From: Clostridium_AW sp040797845
Lineage (GTDB): Bacteria > Bacillota > Clostridia > Clostridiales > Clostridiaceae
Length of the DNA: 64,000 nucleotides
Direction of reading: 5' to 3'
NCBI GenBank assembly: GCA_040797845.1
Contig: JBFNFA010000013.1
Coordinates: forward strand, 54,849-118,848
The notes below the pieces were generated by a model. The model saw nothing but the letters and a program-made list of their open reading frames with translations. It had not been told where the DNA came from and made no database searches. Below, piece by piece: positions 61,961 to 64,000 of this stretch (positions are counted from its first letter, which is position 1; the number at the start of each line of letters is the position of its first letter). A program made the position numbers and the translations under genes.

Positions 61961-62938
61961 GTGAGTACTTTCATATTTAAAGATAAGAGTTATATATATA
62001 CTCCCGTAAATAATGTATTTATAGATAAACATATGCCTAGAGCTCGTGGTGAGTTCGTCAAAGTATATTTATTAGGCTTAAAATATTGTGTATCTGGAGA
62101 ATTAGGAGTAAATTCTTCCATTATGGCTAGTACTCTTCATCTATTAGAGACCGATGTTCTAAATGCATGGTCTTATTGGAATGATGAGGGTGTTATAAAA
62201 ATGACACCTGTAGATAATATGGGTAATTTTTCTATTGAGTTTATTGATTTAAGTGAAAGCAATGCTAATCCTACTGAAGATATAAACTTATTAGAAGAGT
62301 TAAATAATAATTCTACTAAAGATATGTTACAAGACATAGAAAAATTATTAGGTAGGCCGTTATCCAGTAAAGAAATGACTATGTACATAGGTTGGATTAA
62401 GGATTATAATTTTCTTCCTGAAATTATATTATTGTTAATACAATACTGTGCTTCAAAAGGTAAGACTGATTGCAGGTATATAGAAATGGTAGCAATTGCG
62501 TGGCACAATGCTAAAATTAAAACAATAGAAGATGCTCAAACATTTATAAAAAAACATGAAGATAAATGGATAAACATCAGAAAAATCTTAAACTATGTAG
62601 GAATAAAAGATGGGGAAGTAATGAAACCTCAAGAGGAACTGTTAACAAAATGGTTATCTTCATATAATTTCTCTTTAGAAATAATATATAGAGCCTGTGA
62701 TATATGCTTCCATAGAATAAATAAAGCAGATTTTAAATATATTGATGGAATTTTGACTAGCTGGTTTAAAGATGGAATAAAATCCATAGAAGATGTCGAT
62801 AAAAAAGATAATAAAAAAGTTTATAAAAAAACTAGTAACTTTAAACCTAAACTAGATAGTTTTAATAATTATGATCAGAGAAGCTATGATTTTGATGAAT
62901 TAGAAAAAAAATTATTAGGATGGGATAACAATGCTTAA
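61961..62938 (+). CDS. DnaD/DnaB-like primosomal replication-initiation protein
   Basis: 325 residues. N-terminal winged-helix DDBH1 (about 20-90, GEFVKVYLLGLKYC) and two DDBH2/DnaB_2-type helical domains (about 125-200 and 205-275) that bind DNA. GTG start after ATAGGGGG. Its last bases overlap the dnaC start (8 bases). It remodels oriC and helps load the replicative helicase. Confidence 0.88.
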   Translation: MSTFIFKDKSYIYTPVNNVFIDKHMPRARGEFVKVYLLGLKYCVSGELGVNSSIMASTLHLLETDVLNAWSYWNDEGVIKMTPVDNMGNFSIEFIDLSESNANPTEDINLLEELNNNSTKDMLQDIEKLLGRPLSSKEMTMYIGWIKDYNFLPEIILLLIQYCASKGKTDCRYIEMVAIAWHNAKIKTIEDAQTFIKKHEDKWINIRKILNYVGIKDGEVMKPQEELLTKWLSSYNFSLEIIYRACDICFHRINKADFKYIDGILTSWFKDGIKSIEDVDKKDNKKVYKKTSNFKPKLDSFNNYDQRSYDFDELEKKLLGWDNNA

Positions 62939-63911
62939 AGGGTACGGAGAAGAAATTGCAAAAATATATGAATCCTTAAGAGTTGGCAATGAAGAATCTC
63001 TTAAAAAACGACGTGATGAAATTGAAAAAATAATTCCTCAAGTAATTGCCATGGAAAATAAAATTGCTCAACTATCTATAGAGCTTTCAATTAATATATT
63101 AAGAAAAACAAAAAATATCGATGAACTTATAGAAGAAACAAAGGAAAAAATAACAGAATTAAGGATGAAGAAATCAGAGTTATTAGTGTCAAGAGGATAT
63201 CCTCTTGACTACCTAGAAATGCAATATAATTGTTCTAAATGTAGTGATACAGGATTTATAGGTGTAAAAAAGTGCGATTGTTACAAACAAAACTTAGTTA
63301 AAATATTATATAGAAACTCTGAATTAAATAATATGTTAGAAAGAAATAATTTTTCTAATTTTAGTTATCAATATTTTTCTCCGAACAGAAATTCCAATGA
63401 GCCAGAAAGCCCACGTAAAAATTTGGAAAAGATAGCTAGTATTTCATGGAACTTCATAGAGAATTTTTCAAATTCAGAAGAGAACCTCTTATTCTTTGGA
63501 GATTCAGGTACTGGAAAAAGCTTTCTTGCCAGTTGTATAGCTAAAGAATTATTAGATAACAGTTACATGGTAATATATAAAACTGCAGTAGACTTAATAA
63601 AAGATTTAAAACAATCAAGATTTGCCGGTGAAGAAGAATTAGAAGATTTATTAATCAATTGTGACTTGTTGATCATAGATGATTTAGGAACAGAACCTAT
63701 TAATGAGTTTTCTAAAATAGAATTATTTAACCTACTTAATACTAAACTTTTAAAGAGAAAAAAAATGATAATATCCACTAATTTCTCCATAGAACTTATG
63801 TTAAAAAACTATTCAGAAAGAACAACGTCTAGATTATTAGGTAATTTTACTTTATGTAAATTCTTTGGAGAAGATATTAGAGTTAGATTAAATATGAATA
63901 AAAAGAAATAA
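62931..63911 (+). CDS. dnaC: DnaC/DnaI-like helicase loader
   Basis: 326 residues. N-terminal zinc-ribbon-like CSKCSDTGFIGVKKCDC (about 101-117), AAA+ domain with Walker A GDSGTGKS (about 190) and Walker B LLIIDDLGTEP. Loads DnaB-type helicase with the DnaD-like protein encoded just before. A terminator follows. Confidence 0.92.
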   Translation: MLKGYGEEIAKIYESLRVGNEESLKKRRDEIEKIIPQVIAMENKIAQLSIELSINILRKTKNIDELIEETKEKITELRMKKSELLVSRGYPLDYLEMQYNCSKCSDTGFIGVKKCDCYKQNLVKILYRNSELNNMLERNNFSNFSYQYFSPNRNSNEPESPRKNLEKIASISWNFIENFSNSEENLLFFGDSGTGKSFLASCIAKELLDNSYMVIYKTAVDLIKDLKQSRFAGEEELEDLLINCDLLIIDDLGTEPINEFSKIELFNLLNTKLLKRKKMIISTNFSIELMLKNYSERTTSRLLGNFTLCKFFGEDIRVRLNMNKKK

Positions 63912-63912
63912 A

Positions 63913-63940
63913 AAAACATACACCTTTTGGTGTATGTTTT
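63913..63940. terminator. bidirectional terminator, dnaC / tRNA
   Basis: AAAACATACACC (63913-63924) with GGTGTATGTTTT (63929-63940). Confidence 0.85.
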
Positions 63941-63946
63941 TCACTT

Positions 63947-64000
63947 TGGAGCTGGCAATAGGACTTGAACCTACAACCTGCTGATTACAAGTCAGCTGCT
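63947..64000 (-). tRNA. tRNA-Thr (anticodon TGT), 5' part outside the window
   Basis: On the minus strand the 3' portion reads anticodon stem TGCTGA, loop CTTGTAA with anticodon TGT (63987-63989), stem TCAGCA, T arm TAGG-TTCAAGT-CCTA, acceptor 3' strand TGCCAGC, discriminator T and encoded CCA (63947-63949). The 5' acceptor and D arm are off the window edge. Confidence 0.9.

Overview
The window is AT-rich chromosomal DNA from a low-GC, spore-forming anaerobic Firmicute, most likely a Clostridium sensu stricto relative. The evidence is the cotJABC spore-coat set, a GerMN germination lipoprotein, hemerythrin, S-box and T-box leaders, a FabK/FabT-type fatty-acid cluster, strong AGGAGG-type ribosome binding sites and frequent TTG/GTG starts. 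I see no insertion sequence, prophage, CRISPR array or rRNA. Nearly every convergent gene pair is separated by a long hairpin that can terminate in both directions. The species is not determinable from this window.

Region by region. 1-3.5 kb: 3' part of murA, a WalJ/YycJ-type MBL hydrolase, a GerMN lipoprotein, a SEC-C protein and rlmH. 3.6-8.9 kb: a peptide-antibiotic (bacitracin-type) detoxification locus bceR-bceS, uppP, bceA-bceB, with a BceR-type operator in front of uppP. 9-15 kb: small regulator/enzyme pairs (WYL regulator with a RibD-type reductase, PLP decarboxylase with a divergent MocR regulator, XRE regulator with a CPBP membrane protease). 15.3-19.6 kb: a sulfur/selenium-type locus: a TrxB-like flavoprotein with an atypical C-terminal domain, a YeeE transporter in two halves around a TusA protein, a divergent LysR regulator and a second TusA. 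19.8-25.4 kb: Qnr-like pentapeptide protein, GHL10 hydrolase, YiiX-like putative peptidase, long RecQ. 25.5-35.6 kb: VanSR-like two-component system, TraX, YbaK, SatP-like transporter, hemerythrin with an uncharacterised partner and a tiny DUF1858-like ORF, EamA transporter, aminopeptidase P, thioesterase, SurE.

35.6-39.9 kb: two back-to-back SAM-I riboswitches, one controlling an M20 amidohydrolase (minus strand), the other metNIQ (plus strand). 39.9-48.5 kb: tlpA/ccdA, cotJABC, ogt, GNAT, T-box plus asnS, dUTPase-like protein, YdcZ-type transporter with a ribosome binding site inside a hairpin, subtilisin-like protease, ferritin. 48.5-59.3 kb: a complete 12-gene minus-strand fatty-acid synthesis operon (nitronate-monooxygenase-like, fabT, fabH, acpP, fabK, fabD, fabG, fabF, accB, fabZ, accC, fused accDA) read from one promoter that carries two FabT-type palindromes. 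59.4-64 kb: amino-acid ABC permease and binding protein, M23 peptidase, DnaD and DnaC primosomal proteins, and the 3' part of a tRNA-Thr gene.

The genes combine into envelope stress defence (UppP with BceAB), methionine uptake under SAM control, sulfur-carrier chemistry, and a self-contained type II fatty-acid pathway under autoregulated FabT control. Points that deserve follow-up are the BceR-box/UppP coupling, the riboswitch-controlled amidohydrolase, the fused carboxyltransferase AccDA, the atypical TrxB in the YeeE/TusA locus, and the hemerythrin-linked uncharacterised protein with its truncated DUF1858-like leader ORF. Functions are assigned from recognisable motifs and family knowledge; no database search was run.
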